DNA from: JAAYBQ01 sp035403465 | GTDB lineage: Bacteria; Spirochaetota; UBA4802; UBA5550 | DNA length: 61,581 bases | Assembly (NCBI GenBank): GCA_035403465.1 | Contig: DAONFG010000018.1 | Span: 1-61,581, forward strand | Direction of reading: 5' to 3' | Part shown: piece after piece, positions 41,387-51,019 of the stretch | Layout: the number at the start of each line of letters is the position of its first letter | Numbering within the stretch: the stretch's first letter is position 1 | Notes under the pieces: generated by a model | The model's input: the letters and a program-made list of their open reading frames with translations, nothing else | Databases searched by the model: none | Told to the model about the DNA's origin: nothing | Made by a program: the position numbers and the translations under genes

Positions 41387-41677
41387 ATGCTGGTACTTGT
41401 TACTTATGATGTATCAACTCTTGATTCAACAGGTGCAAGGCGTTTGAGGAAACTTGCCAAAACATGCGTGAATTACGGGATAAGGGTGCAGAAGTCTGTA
41501 TTTGAATGTAATGTGGCACCGCAGCAGTGGGAGTTTTTCAAGTCAGAACTTCTTGATATCTTTGAACCAGGTGAAGACAGTCTGCGTTTTTATTTTCTCG
41601 GGAGCAACTGGAAAAGACGGGTTGAGCACCATGGGCTTTCATCCGGTTTTGAACACGATGAGCCTATGATTGTGTAA
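41387..41677 (+). CDS. cas2: Cas2 (type I-C)
   Basis: This 96-residue ferredoxin-fold protein has MLVLVTYDVSTLDSTGARR (conserved Asp after the first strand), then GIRVQKSVFEC and DSLRFYFLGSNW. It forms the bridge of the Cas1-Cas2 integrase. It is the last cas gene and a terminator hairpin follows two bases after the stop. Confidence 0.96.
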   Translation: MLVLVTYDVSTLDSTGARRLRKLAKTCVNYGIRVQKSVFECNVAPQQWEFFKSELLDIFEPGEDSLRFYFLGSNWKRRVEHHGLSSGFEHDEPMIV

Positions 41678-41678
41678 A

Positions 41679-41729
41679 CGCTAACCTCAAGTGAACATGA
41701 AACATCAGGAGGTTAGCGCAAATTTTTTC
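41679..41729 (+). terminator. Terminator of the cas operon
   Basis: CGCTAACCTC (41679-41688) pairs with GAGGTTAGCG (41710-41719) and is followed by CAAATTTTTT. The loop is 21 bases. This separates cas transcription from the array promoter. Confidence 0.7.
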
Positions 41730-41784
41730 TTCTATTATATCCTTTAAAAATCCGTTAAAGCGCCTGTTCATTGAAAACACTTTC

Positions 41785-41815
41785 TTGACAAATTATCTGT
41801 ATTAGCATTTATATT
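41785..41815 (+). promoter_or_regulatory. Leader promoter of the CRISPR array
   Basis: A consensus TTGACA (41785-41790) is followed after 17 bases by TTTATA (41808-41813), or after 19 by TATATT. The transcript would start about 30 bases before the first repeat and run through the array in the cas direction. Confidence 0.6.
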
Positions 41816-41822
41816 GAGTTAA

Positions 41823-41852
41823 GCCTGATATAATCAGTTGTTATTATCAGGC
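41823..41852. repeat. Inverted repeat at the leader end
   Basis: GCCTGATA (41823-41830) and TATCAGGC (41845-41852) form an inverted repeat whose right arm ends one base before repeat 1. This is where Cas1-Cas2 or a host factor would recognise the leader. Confidence 0.6.
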
Positions 41853-41853
41853 A

Positions 41854-44800
41854 GTCGCGCCCCATGCGGGCGCGTGGATTGAAACATTTCCAACTCCCGC
41901 AAAAGGAACGCGGGCATCTAGTCGCGCCCCATGCGGGCGCGTGGATTGAAACTCTTGAGCAGGACGCTATGTCAGAATGCCGATGTGTCGCGCCCCATGC
42001 GGGCGCGTGGATTGAAACACAACGCTTTGTGATATAGTTATAAAAGGCAAAGTGAGTCGCGCCCCATGCGGGCGCGTGGATTGAAACAATGATAGACGCG
42101 ATGAATCCGAATAATCCTCGTAAGTCGCGCCCCATGCGGGCGCGTGGATTGAAACAAATAAATCTTTGCCATATCATTCCCACTCCTTTAGTCGCGCCCC
42201 ATGCGGGCGCGTGGATTGAAACTTAAAAGCGAGTCTGAAAATCCGGGGGCTTGAACGTCGCGCCCCATGCGGGCGCGTGGATTGAAACTTCTAACACATG
42301 AATTTTCTTCTTGTATTGTATAAGTCGCGCCCCATGCGGGCGCGTGGATTGAAACGCAAGATTCCGCGCGGTATAGCTCCGCCATTTAGTCGCGCCCCAT
42401 GCGGGCGCGTGGATTGAAACTGTTCTTTATCGAATGTAATTCCGGATGGTTGTTTGTCGCGCCCCATGCGGGCGCGTGGATTGAAACGGCTGAAAGTATA
42501 TGGCGTGTTTGGTTACAAGTTCGGTCGCGCCCCATGCGGGCGCGTGGATTGAAACGCTGATATGCGCAAGAAAGAATTACAAGTCCAGGTCGCGCCCCAT
42601 GCGGGCGCGTGGATTGAAACCTGAATCAATCTGTTTTAAAATTTCATTATATTTTTGTCGCGCCCCATGCGGGCGCGTGGATTGAAACAATGGCTTTGAA
42701 TACTGCCTGTTTTGAAATGTCCATGTCGCGCCCCATGCGGGCGCGTGGATTGAAACGTTCCACTGTCTTTCAAGTTTTGCGCGATTTGCTTGTCGCGCCC
42801 CATGCGGGCGCGTGGATTGAAACGTTTATACTTTTAGCGGCATCGTCTCCGATTATTAGTCGCGCCCCATGCGGGCGCGTGGATTGAAACTACCCTCCTA
42901 TACCAGAATCGCGATTGATGTATGTCGCGCCCCATGCGGGCGCGTGGATTGAAACTTGAATATATCGGATCGTCTTTATCTTTGTCATCCGTCGCGCCCC
43001 ATGCGGGCGCGTGGATTGAAACAATGAATTTGAAACATTTATCCAATGTCAGAAATGTCGCGCCCCATGCGGGCGCGTGGATTGAAACGTAGTTACTACA
43101 TTGAAATGTAATGGCAAAAAATGTCGCGCCCCATGCGGGCGCGTGGATTGAAACAGCTTTAGTGTCTGCACAAAATAGAAATAGATTGGTCGCGCCCCAT
43201 GCGGGCGCGTGGATTGAAACGGACAGTGCCTCAAGTGTAACGCAGAATTTAACAGTCGCGCCCCATGCGGGCGCGTGGATTGAAACCACATTATCAGATT
43301 CGATGTATATATCAGCTTTGTGTCGCGCCCCATGCGGGCGCGTGGATTGAAACTCCATATGAGTAAGGCCCTGCGACTCTGCCCTCGAAGTCGCGCCCCA
43401 TGCGGGCGCGTGGATTGAAACTTTTGAGTTTATTACTTCAATCCATTTTGATTCGTCGCGCCCCATGCGGGCGCGTGGATTGAAACATATTCTGAATTTA
43501 TTACTATTATTTCTTTTGTTTGTCGCGCCCCATGCGGGCGCGTGGATTGAAACCATAACGTCCCATTTCAACAGCTTTATACGGTACTGTCGCGCCCCAT
43601 GCGGGCGCGTGGATTGAAACATAAAATGCGCTGTTGTTAAATCGCTAAATGGATCTAGTCGCGCCCCATGCGGGCGCGTGGATTGAAACTTATGATGCCT
43701 GGATTATCAGATATGCTATAAAAGTCGCGCCCCATGCGGGCGCGTGGATTGAAACATCCGCACCGTTTAGAAATGGTAACGGGTTGGAATGTCGCGCCCC
43801 ATGCGGGCGCGTGGATTGAAACTTAGATGCTATGTTAAATCAAGCCCCATACTGCAAGTCGCGCCCCATGCGGGCGCGTGGATTGAAACGATCCGACACA
43901 ACAACTGATTTACAGTTTGAATAAGTCGCGCCCCATGCGGGCGCGTGGATTGAAACTAATAAGAGAAGAAAAAGATTTTGTAGCTTTATTGTCGCGCCCC
44001 ATGCGGGCGCGTGGATTGAAACTAAGTGCCGGGCAGTAGTTCCACGCATCTCAAAGTCGCGCCCCATGCGGGCGCGTGGATTGAAACGTTTTATCGGCTG
44101 CGGAAACCATGAAACAAGCGTGTCGCGCCCCATGCGGGCGCGTGGATTGAAACGCTTTTAAGTGGCAAAGACTGATAACAATTATAGTCGCGCCCCATGC
44201 GGGCGCGTGGATTGAAACGTCATAACACGAAAATTGTATATCTCCACCATCTAGTCGCGCCCCATGCGGGCGCGTGGATTGAAACTGGTAAGTGCCGACT
44301 TTAACGGCAAGATCATAGATGTCGCGCCCCATGCGGGCGCGTGGATTGAAACTGATGAGGAAGTTGTCAATTTATTAAATCAATGGTCGCGCCCCATGCG
44401 GGCGCGTGGATTGAAACTTTATTACATTTCTACAATTGAAAAATTATATAAGTCGCGCCCCATGCGGGCGCGTGGATTGAAACATAAAACAATTTTTTCC
44501 TTTAGATTTAAGAATATGTCGCGCCCCATGCGGGCGCGTGGATTGAAACATGTAATTTGTCCCTTTATGAGACATCATCTTTTAGTCGCGCCCCATGCGG
44601 GCGCGTGGATTGAAACTCTAATGATGTAGAAGAATCAATTAGAATAGGTTCGTCGCGCCCCATGCGGGCGCGTGGATTGAAACCAGGGTGTCCGGTTATT
44701 ACAACCCGACAATAAATTGTCGCGCCCCATGCGGGCGCGTGGATTGAAACACCTGTCGGGTCAATTATTGCCTGTTCTGTTATGTCGCGCCCCATGCGGG

Positions 44801-46752
44801 CGCGTGGATTGAAACAAGCACGTTGTATCCGATCTCTTCCGGATCGTATCGTCGCGCCCCATGCGGGCGCGTGGATTGAAACTGACGCGTGAGGAATATC
44901 GTAAAAGATACCGGTTCGTCGCGCCCCATGCGGGCGCGTGGATTGAAACAACATCCTTCACGAAAAACAACACCGGATCCAGGTCGCGCCCCATGCGGGC
45001 GCGTGGATTGAAACCTTATTCCCTCCGCCGTTTGTCCGCTTTGTCTCGGTCGCGCCCCATGCGGGCGCGTGGATTGAAACAACTTATCAAGGGAGAAAAC
45101 AATGGTAACTATTTGTCGCGCCCCATGCGGGCGCGTGGATTGAAACGCATAATTAAGCATCAGATTCTTGATAATATCCACGGTCGCGCCCCATGCGGGC
45201 GCGTGGATTGAAACTGTTATCGCCTGAGTAGTAGCTTCATCAAAAGTTTTGTCGCGCCCCATGCGGGCGCGTGGATTGAAACTAGTCCCTCCTGCTGAAA
45301 TATTGGATGAAGCATATGTCGCGCCCCATGCGGGCGCGTGGATTGAAACATATATAGCGCCGGTCTTTCCCGGCTGTCACCCTTCGTCGCGCCCCATGCG
45401 GGCGCGTGGATTGAAACGGAAAATACCGCAAATCATATCTTGCAGAATTTCGTCGCGCCCCATGCGGGCGCGTGGATTGAAACTTATCCTCATATAAAAT
45501 CAGAATGGAAAGGTAGGTCGCGCCCCATGCGGGCGCGTGGATTGAAACGTCCTGTCTGTGGTGTAATGAATAATCTTGATAAGTCGCGCCCCATGCGGGC
45601 GCGTGGATTGAAACCCTTCCCTGAACCGGATTACAGCGCACTCATGGAAGTCGCGCCCCATGCGGGCGCGTGGATTGAAACTTTGATATGTCTGCTGGGG
45701 AACTGATAGAAAAAGGTCGCGCCCCATGCGGGCGCGTGGATTGAAACTTTTTTCAAATGCGTATAAAGGCTTTAACCTGCCCGTCGCGCCCCATGCGGGC
45801 GCGTGGATTGAAACGCGGTAAATCTGTAAACTGCACCGTCAAGTTCGAGGTCGCGCCCCATGCGGGCGCGTGGATTGAAACAAACTGAAGATGATGCAAA
45901 AGATTATGAACAACATGTCGCGCCCCATGCGGGCGCGTGGATTGAAACGGCATATTGAGTCCAATCTTGAATCCGAGTGCTATGTGTCGCGCCCCATGCG
46001 GGCGCGTGGATTGAAACCTTGACGAGGTGTCAGTTTATCCCGGTAGTATAGGTCGCGCCCCATGCGGGCGCGTGGATTGAAACAACACTGCTGAAACAGC
46101 TTTTCAGGGAGTCCGTGCGTCGCGCCCCATGCGGGCGCGTGGATTGAAACTGGATAACACTGCATCCATGGCTGCTTACTGGAGGTCGCGCCCCATGCGG
46201 GCGCGTGGATTGAAACTTGTCATACCATTTTTTTGACCAGGCATTTATTGGTCGCGCCCCATGCGGGCGCGTGGATTGAAACTGAAAAATGCCGAGCACT
46301 ATCTGTTGACCCATAAACGTCGCGCCCCATGCGGGCGCGTGGATTGAAACATGTTTGATAATCAGGTTGTTAAACTGTAAAAAAGTCGCGCCCCATGCGG
46401 GCGCGTGGATTGAAACAACATATCCGTGTATAACATTTGTAAAAAATCCTTGTCGCGCCCCATGCGGGCGCGTGGATTGAAACGGAATTTGTAACTCACA
46501 AGAAACACCAGACATTTTGTCGCGCCCCATGCGGGCGCGTGGATTGAAACAAATATGGTCGGAGCAAATAGCCCGGCCAGCGCCAGGTCGCGCCCCATGC
46601 GGGCGCGTGGATTGAAACTGCCAATCGGTGTCCCATCTTGAGGCAACTAATAGTCGCGCCCCATGCGGGCGCGTGGATTGAAACGATATGGTGGCGATTG
46701 CGGGGAAAAGACAAAGCTGCGTCGCGCCCCATGCGGGCGCGTGGATTGAAAC
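41854..46752 (+). CRISPR. Type I-C CRISPR array, 74 repeats and 73 spacers
   Basis: I located 74 copies of a 32-base repeat beginning GTCGCGCCCC and ending GTGGATTGAAAC. The palindromic CGCCCCATGCGGGCG hairpin and ATTGAAAC tail are typical of type I-C. Spacers are 33-37 bases. Every copy I read appears identical, including the last. The tail defines transcription on the plus strand, with the leader between cas2 and repeat 1. Spacers look unique by eye. Their targets need a database search. Translated frames across the array are artefacts of the repeat. Confidence 0.98.
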
Positions 46753-46861
46753 GGTTTAGATTAAGGCGGTCATCGGGCGGTGCGCCGAGCCCGTCGAGGT
46801 GTGACAGCGCGAAGGAGTGAAGGTTATTGCGGTAAGTATGGTGCGCTGTTGTATCGAGATG
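46753..46861 (+). repeat. Dispersed repeat, family B, copy 1 (directly after the last CRISPR repeat)
   Basis: Starting at the first base after the terminal CRISPR repeat, about 109 bases (beginning GGTTTAGATTAAGG and ending TGTATCGAGATG) match 48298-48409 closely. The upstream part of the family (ATGACCGGACTTGTAGTGA) is missing here. The remainder of 46862-47187 holds copy 2 and otherwise nothing recognisable. Confidence 0.8.
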
Positions 46862-46943
46862 ACTGCATGAGAAACAATTAGTTTATCGTACTTTTTGCGG
46901 TGAGCCGGCATCTCGGGACATTTCCTGCTTCGCTCGAAACACC

Positions 46944-47037
46944 CGATGACCGGACTTGTAGTGACAGGTACAGGTGGTCACCTTTACAGGTTTAGTTTAA
47001 GGCGCTCATCGGGCGGCTCCCCGAGCCTGCTTGAGCG
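46944..47037 (+). repeat. Dispersed repeat, family B, copy 2
   Basis: CGATGACCGGACTTGTAGTG is followed by a diverged middle and then GGTTTAGTTTAAGGCGCTCA and CGGGCGGCTCCCCGAGCC. The same order of blocks occurs at 48254-48340. Confidence 0.7.
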
Positions 47038-47187
47038 TTTCCACCTGCATGAATCGTTGCATTTCTAACCTGCACTCACCGTTATGGTTCCAGGGTTAAA
47101 ATTTTTGTTGTATTCAAACTAAGGTTTAGTTTTATTTTATAACAGATTGAGATTTATAATCATTCGATATAATCTGGGGGAATAATT

Positions 47188-48219
47188 ATGAACCGGAAAA
47201 CTCAAAGCGTCAGCAAAGGCATGAATAAAAAAACATTTGCAAAGAAAGCGCCGGTTAAAAAGGGTGCAGTAAAAAAAGCGGCAGTTAAAAAAAGTATTGA
47301 TGCAAAGAAAAGCGCGGCAGGTTTAAAAAAACCGGGATTTAATATAAACAGTATGAACTTCCAGGTGGATGGGCTTAAGTGTGCCGCAAAATTATATCTG
47401 CCTGCAGGGGTAAAGAAACCGCCTGTAATAATTATGGCTAATGGCCTGGGCCTTGAGATGGACTTTGGAATTCCGGTGTTCGCAGAGGAATTTGCCGGGA
47501 AGGGTTATGCGGTTTTTCTTTTTGATTACAGGTATTATGGACAAAGTGAAGGTAAACCAAGGCACCTCATGATACCCGGAAGACAGCTTAAAGACTGGGC
47601 TGCAGCTGTTGAGTTTGTCAGAACGCTCGATAAAATTAATGCTGACAGGATATGTATATGGGGATATTCATTTTCAGGGGGGCATGTTCTTGCAACAGCA
47701 GCTTCCAATAATAATGTAAAAGCATTTATCGCGCATATGCCGTACATGGATTCCCTGTTTATATTTAAAATCAGCGGATTTAAAAAATCAATGAAAATCA
47801 GTTTCGCGGGATATAAAGACCTCCTGTTTTCAATTATAGGCAAAGGTCCGTTTAATATACCAATCGCCGGTAAACCGGGTGAATTTGCCATAATGAATAC
47901 ACCGGAAACCTTTACCGGCTACCTGTCACTCGTACCGGCAGGCTCGGAATGGAAAAATGAGATGCCTGCAAGGTCAATGCTGGCAGCATCTTTTTTCAGG
48001 CCATTCAGGTTAATTACAGGGATAAAATGCAGGGGGCTTGTGGTCTCCGGAGAGAGGGATTCTTTAACAGATAATAACATGGTTGAAAAATATTTTAAAG
48101 GTAATAAGCAGTTTGATTTAGTAAAGCTTGCATGCGGGCATTTTGAAATATTCAAAGGGGAGTTTTTTAAGCAGACTGTAACTGCTGAGCTCCGTTTCCT
48201 GAAAAGTATTTTCGGTTAA
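47188..48219 (+). CDS. Alpha/beta hydrolase with Lys/Ala-rich histone-like N-terminus
   Basis: This is a 343-residue protein. The first 50 residues are a basic low-complexity tail (KKAPVKKGAVKKAAVKKS) like histone H1-type proteins. The rest is an alpha/beta hydrolase: oxyanion region PPVIIMANGLG, DYRYYGQSEGKPRH, nucleophile elbow GYSFSGG, acid in SGERDSLTD and catalytic His in CGHFEIFKGEFF. It resembles dienelactone-hydrolase or cutinase-like esterases, but the substrate is unknown. No signal peptide is present, so it is cytoplasmic. It is flanked by family B repeats on both sides. Confidence 0.85.
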   Translation: MNRKTQSVSKGMNKKTFAKKAPVKKGAVKKAAVKKSIDAKKSAAGLKKPGFNINSMNFQVDGLKCAAKLYLPAGVKKPPVIIMANGLGLEMDFGIPVFAEEFAGKGYAVFLFDYRYYGQSEGKPRHLMIPGRQLKDWAAAVEFVRTLDKINADRICIWGYSFSGGHVLATAASNNNVKAFIAHMPYMDSLFIFKISGFKKSMKISFAGYKDLLFSIIGKGPFNIPIAGKPGEFAIMNTPETFTGYLSLVPAGSEWKNEMPARSMLAASFFRPFRLITGIKCRGLVVSGERDSLTDNNMVEKYFKGNKQFDLVKLACGHFEIFKGEFFKQTVTAELRFLKSIFG

Positions 48220-48253
48220 AGCCCCACACATTCGGCAAGCCCGGTGCAGCGCT

Positions 48254-48412
48254 CGATGACCGGACTTGTAGTGAGAGTTAAAGGTGTTGCATTTACAGGT
48301 TTAGATTAAGGCGGTCATCGGGCGGTGCGCCGAGCCCGTCGAGGTGTGACAGCGCGACGGAGTGAAGGTTTTTGCGGTGAGAATAATGCGCTGTTGTATC
48401 GAGATGCCGCAT
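48254..48412 (+). repeat. Dispersed repeat, family B, copy 3
   Basis: This is the most complete copy: CGATGACCGGACTTGTAGTG, a linker, GGTTTAGATTAAGG (48298 on) and the end TGTATCGAGATG. It matches copy 1 over about 110 bases with a few changes. With copies 1 and 2 it brackets the hydrolase gene. Confidence 0.8.
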
Positions 48413-48473
48413 GGAGCACGAACTATATGGTCTTACTGAGGATTAGATACGGATTCTGGAGGAGTGACTTAAT

Positions 48474-48613
48474 GACCTCACCCCCGGCCCCTCTCCACAT
48501 GGAGAGGGGGGAGTAGACGGATAGATTTTTTGATTAGAGATAAATTAATTTCATGATAATACCTGTTTGTACTTCCCCTTCTCCGTTCGGAGAAGGGGTT
48601 AGGGGATGAGGTC
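48474..48613. mobile_element. MITE-like palindromic element (family A, copy 2)
   Basis: A 140-base element is bounded by GACCTCACCCC (48474) and GGGGATGAGGTC (ending 48613), which are inverted repeats. Next to each end is an inner hairpin: CCCCTCTCC/GGAGAGGGG on the left and CCCCTTCTCC/GGAGAAGGGG on the right. It has no coding capacity. Its left 39 bases are identical to 30072-30110. Confidence 0.6.
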
Positions 48614-48641
48614 TAAGGTATTGCCCGATCGAGGTATAGCT

Positions 48642-48761
48642 CAAAACCAGAGAGTATCTTCCACAAAGGTCGAGCTTTCCCGTTCTCTTCGCAAAGAGAT
48701 GACAGGGGCTGAGAAGGTATTCCGGGAGATGGCCCTGGACAGGAAAATGTTGTTCGGGTAA
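48642..48761 (+). pseudogene. Fragment of a DUF559-type endonuclease-like gene
   Basis: The frame ending at TAA 48759-48761 encodes ELSRSLRKEMTGAEKVFRE, which resembles the N-terminal part of DUF559 (Vsr/restriction-endonuclease-fold) proteins, usually LRREMTxAExxLWxxLR. The catalytic C-terminal domain is absent. There is no start or ribosome site, so this is a remnant. The rest of 48220-48855 is repeats, with no intact gene. Confidence 0.45.
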
Positions 48762-48855
48762 CGTATGAAGGATCTGGTTCAGTGCTTATGGCATATTTTC
48801 TCTATTCAGAATATGTTTATATTTTTTTAATTTAACACAAACGAACGAGGATAAA

Positions 48856-50193
48856 ATGAAAAAAACTCTATTGATCACTGCGGTAGTCAGTCTCTTTTTA
48901 ATAACAGGCCATATTGATTTAACGGCATCAGGCAAAATGTTTATTGCCACAAAGGCGGGGTTACGTCTCAGGTCTGCGCCTGACACATCCTCAAAGGTTG
49001 TGACAGTGGTACCCTTTGGTGATCAGGTGACAGTCATAAAAGAGCAGGGGGACGGGGTCTTCATAGACGGGCGTTATGGCAGGTGGACCAACGTGAGTTA
49101 TGGCAAAAAGTCGGGCTGGGTATTCAGCGCATTCCTTGCTCCTTTCAATCCTTCACCCCTTATAAAACAGGCAGCTGAATTTTACAGGCAGAAATACGGC
49201 AGGAGTGATGCAGTAGTAAAATACGGCTACACATATTATACACAGTTCAAGGATGACGCGGTTTCAATAAAGGGCATCCTGGGTGACTTAATAATACTCG
49301 AGATGCCAACGAGCAGTGTTGATTCACTACCAGACATGGAGAGCGGTAATGTCATATGGAGATACAACGCGGGAAGCGGTCAGTTTGCAGAGGTTTATGA
49401 CATCGGGCATGCCAATACTTCAAGGCTTCTGTACCTGGACAATGATGACCACCCGGATATGATTGTTGCATACGGCTGTTGCGAGACTGTAACATACGAT
49501 GTCTGGCTTGGCACCGGGAACAGTTTTATAAAGGCAGATACGATTGAAGGTTATGAAGGATTTCCCGAAACCAGCTATGGCCAGTGTGATAAAACTGTAC
49601 TCAGTGTGAGCGATGTTAAAAGAGTTACAAAAACAGTCATGATAAAAGATAATAGTATTAATCTTGAAGAGGATGAGATCAGGAATTTCTATTACAGGTT
49701 CAACTGCCAGACCAGGAAGCTGGAAAAGTTTGCAGAAGGAACAACTAATGAAGGCTTCAGGGGAGTTGTTAAATCCATTGATGTAAAGTCCGGTACAATG
49801 ATTGTTACAGACAGGGATGATGATATTGATAAGTCATTTATCTTTTTCGGAAATGTTCATGTTTCAGGGAGTGAGAAAAACCTGTCGCTTGCAGACATTC
49901 ACCCTGGCCTTTACGTGGGATTGCGTTATGAATCAATAAATGGTAAAAATATAGTCCACATAATTGATTACTGGGGTGAAGACGTGAAGAGCAATGTGTC
50001 CGGTACTGTTCTTGTTGTGGATGAATCTTCAGGGCAGCTTGTGCTTCAGGTTGGCAGGAATGCTCGTATTTACAAACTACCGGTAAACCCGAAGTTCATC
50101 AACAGCGGGTTTACCATTGATAAGCTAAGGGCTGGCGATACGGTAAAACTCTACTTTGAATCAGGGAAGATAGTTCTTCTGGAAAAGAAGTGA
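48856..50193 (+). CDS. Exported SH3b-domain protein
   Basis: This is a 445-residue protein with a signal peptide (KKTLLITAVVSLFLITGHI). A bacterial SH3 domain (residues 33-95) follows: ATKAGLRLRSAPDTSSKVV then VPFGDQVTVIKEQ and SGWVFSAFLAP. The remaining 350 residues contain beta-rich blocks with Asp-rich turns (LLYLDNDDHPDMIVAYGCC), and two short OB-like repeats near the end. SH3b domains often bind cell wall peptides, so attachment to peptidoglycan is plausible. The rest is not recognised. It converges with the Ehr operon. Confidence 0.82.
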   Translation: MKKTLLITAVVSLFLITGHIDLTASGKMFIATKAGLRLRSAPDTSSKVVTVVPFGDQVTVIKEQGDGVFIDGRYGRWTNVSYGKKSGWVFSAFLAPFNPSPLIKQAAEFYRQKYGRSDAVVKYGYTYYTQFKDDAVSIKGILGDLIILEMPTSSVDSLPDMESGNVIWRYNAGSGQFAEVYDIGHANTSRLLYLDNDDHPDMIVAYGCCETVTYDVWLGTGNSFIKADTIEGYEGFPETSYGQCDKTVLSVSDVKRVTKTVMIKDNSINLEEDEIRNFYYRFNCQTRKLEKFAEGTTNEGFRGVVKSIDVKSGTMIVTDRDDDIDKSFIFFGNVHVSGSEKNLSLADIHPGLYVGLRYESINGKNIVHIIDYWGEDVKSNVSGTVLVVDESSGQLVLQVGRNARIYKLPVNPKFINSGFTIDKLRAGDTVKLYFESGKIVLLEKK

Positions 50194-50261
50194 TGATGTG
50201 CGGGTAGGGCAGATCGCGACCTGCCTGTATTATTTGTGCCCCCTTCAGTGAATAGGGGCCT

Positions 50262-51011
50262 TCAGTCCCACGTCATCAAATCAAGTATACCATTAATAAT
50301 AGTAAGCGGGTGGGGCGGGTTGCCCGGGATGTAAAGGTCAACTTTATGCCTGTCAATAAAGCTGCGGTCAATGGCGCTGCTGCCGTTCCAGATACCGCCG
50401 CTGATGGCGTCTGTGCCCGCGAGTATTATAATCTGCGGCGACGGTGTCGAGTCGTGGCAGATCTGCAGGGCGCGGGCCATGTTGACCGATACAGGTCCTG
50501 TAATCACTATACCGTCGGCATGCCTGGGTGATGCCACGAATTCTATACCAAAGCGCCCCATGTCGAACTGCACGTTGCCGGATGCGCCCAGTTCCCATTC
50601 TGTGCTGTTATCGCCCGCTGCCGACACCTGCCGCAGCTTCATGGACCTGCCGCAGACACTGCGTATCTCTTTACGCACCGCGTACCTGTCAACATGCACG
50701 GGCAGGTCGTTCCCCGCGTGTATCACAAGGTCTTCGCGTTTATTCGCGCTTATCTTATGGTCAGCGGTGAATATTATTTTTTCAGGGAACGCCCTTGCGC
50801 ACTCCCCGCAGAAGAGGCACCTGCCCATGTCGATTGAAAGCGGCGCGGTGCCTATTGCCTTTACCGGGCACAGGGCTGCAGCCTTCTTCTCGTCGATCCT
50901 GATAGTAGTTATTACAGGCCGTCCCCTGAATGGCTCACGCAGTTCGGCTGATCTTATCGATGGTATAAACTGTCTGCCGTTATGAAAAAAAACCGAAAGT
51001 GTCCTGAACAT
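50262..51011 (-). CDS. Ehr complex small subunit: ferredoxin fused to a NuoB/HycG-like domain without cluster cysteines
   Basis: This is a 249-residue fusion. Residues 40-80 hold a ferredoxin-like segment with Cys48, 65, 68 and 71, enough for one [4Fe-4S]. The second cluster is lost (CARAFPEK has no fourth Cys). From residue 110 the fold is NuoB/HycG (GRFGIEFVASPRHADGIVIT then VDLYIPG). All the cysteines that would bind the proximal cluster are replaced: GDNSTEW at 133-139 for CxxC, GTDAISGG for GxCxxSGG and PGNPPHP for PGCPPxP. It is last in the six-gene operon. Confidence 0.85.
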   Translation of the reverse strand: MFRTLSVFFHNGRQFIPSIRSAELREPFRGRPVITTIRIDEKKAAALCPVKAIGTAPLSIDMGRCLFCGECARAFPEKIIFTADHKISANKREDLVIHAGNDLPVHVDRYAVRKEIRSVCGRSMKLRQVSAAGDNSTEWELGASGNVQFDMGRFGIEFVASPRHADGIVITGPVSVNMARALQICHDSTPSPQIIILAGTDAISGGIWNGSSAIDRSFIDRHKVDLYIPGNPPHPLTIINGILDLMTWD

Positions 51012-51019
51012 GTTTTACC

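Noticed and set aside
42834..43622. Long open frames across the CRISPR array with repeated SIHAPAWGAT, STRPHGAR or RPMRARGLK peptides
   Set aside because: They are the CRISPR repeat translated in each frame. Period and interruptions match the 32-base repeat, not protein coding.
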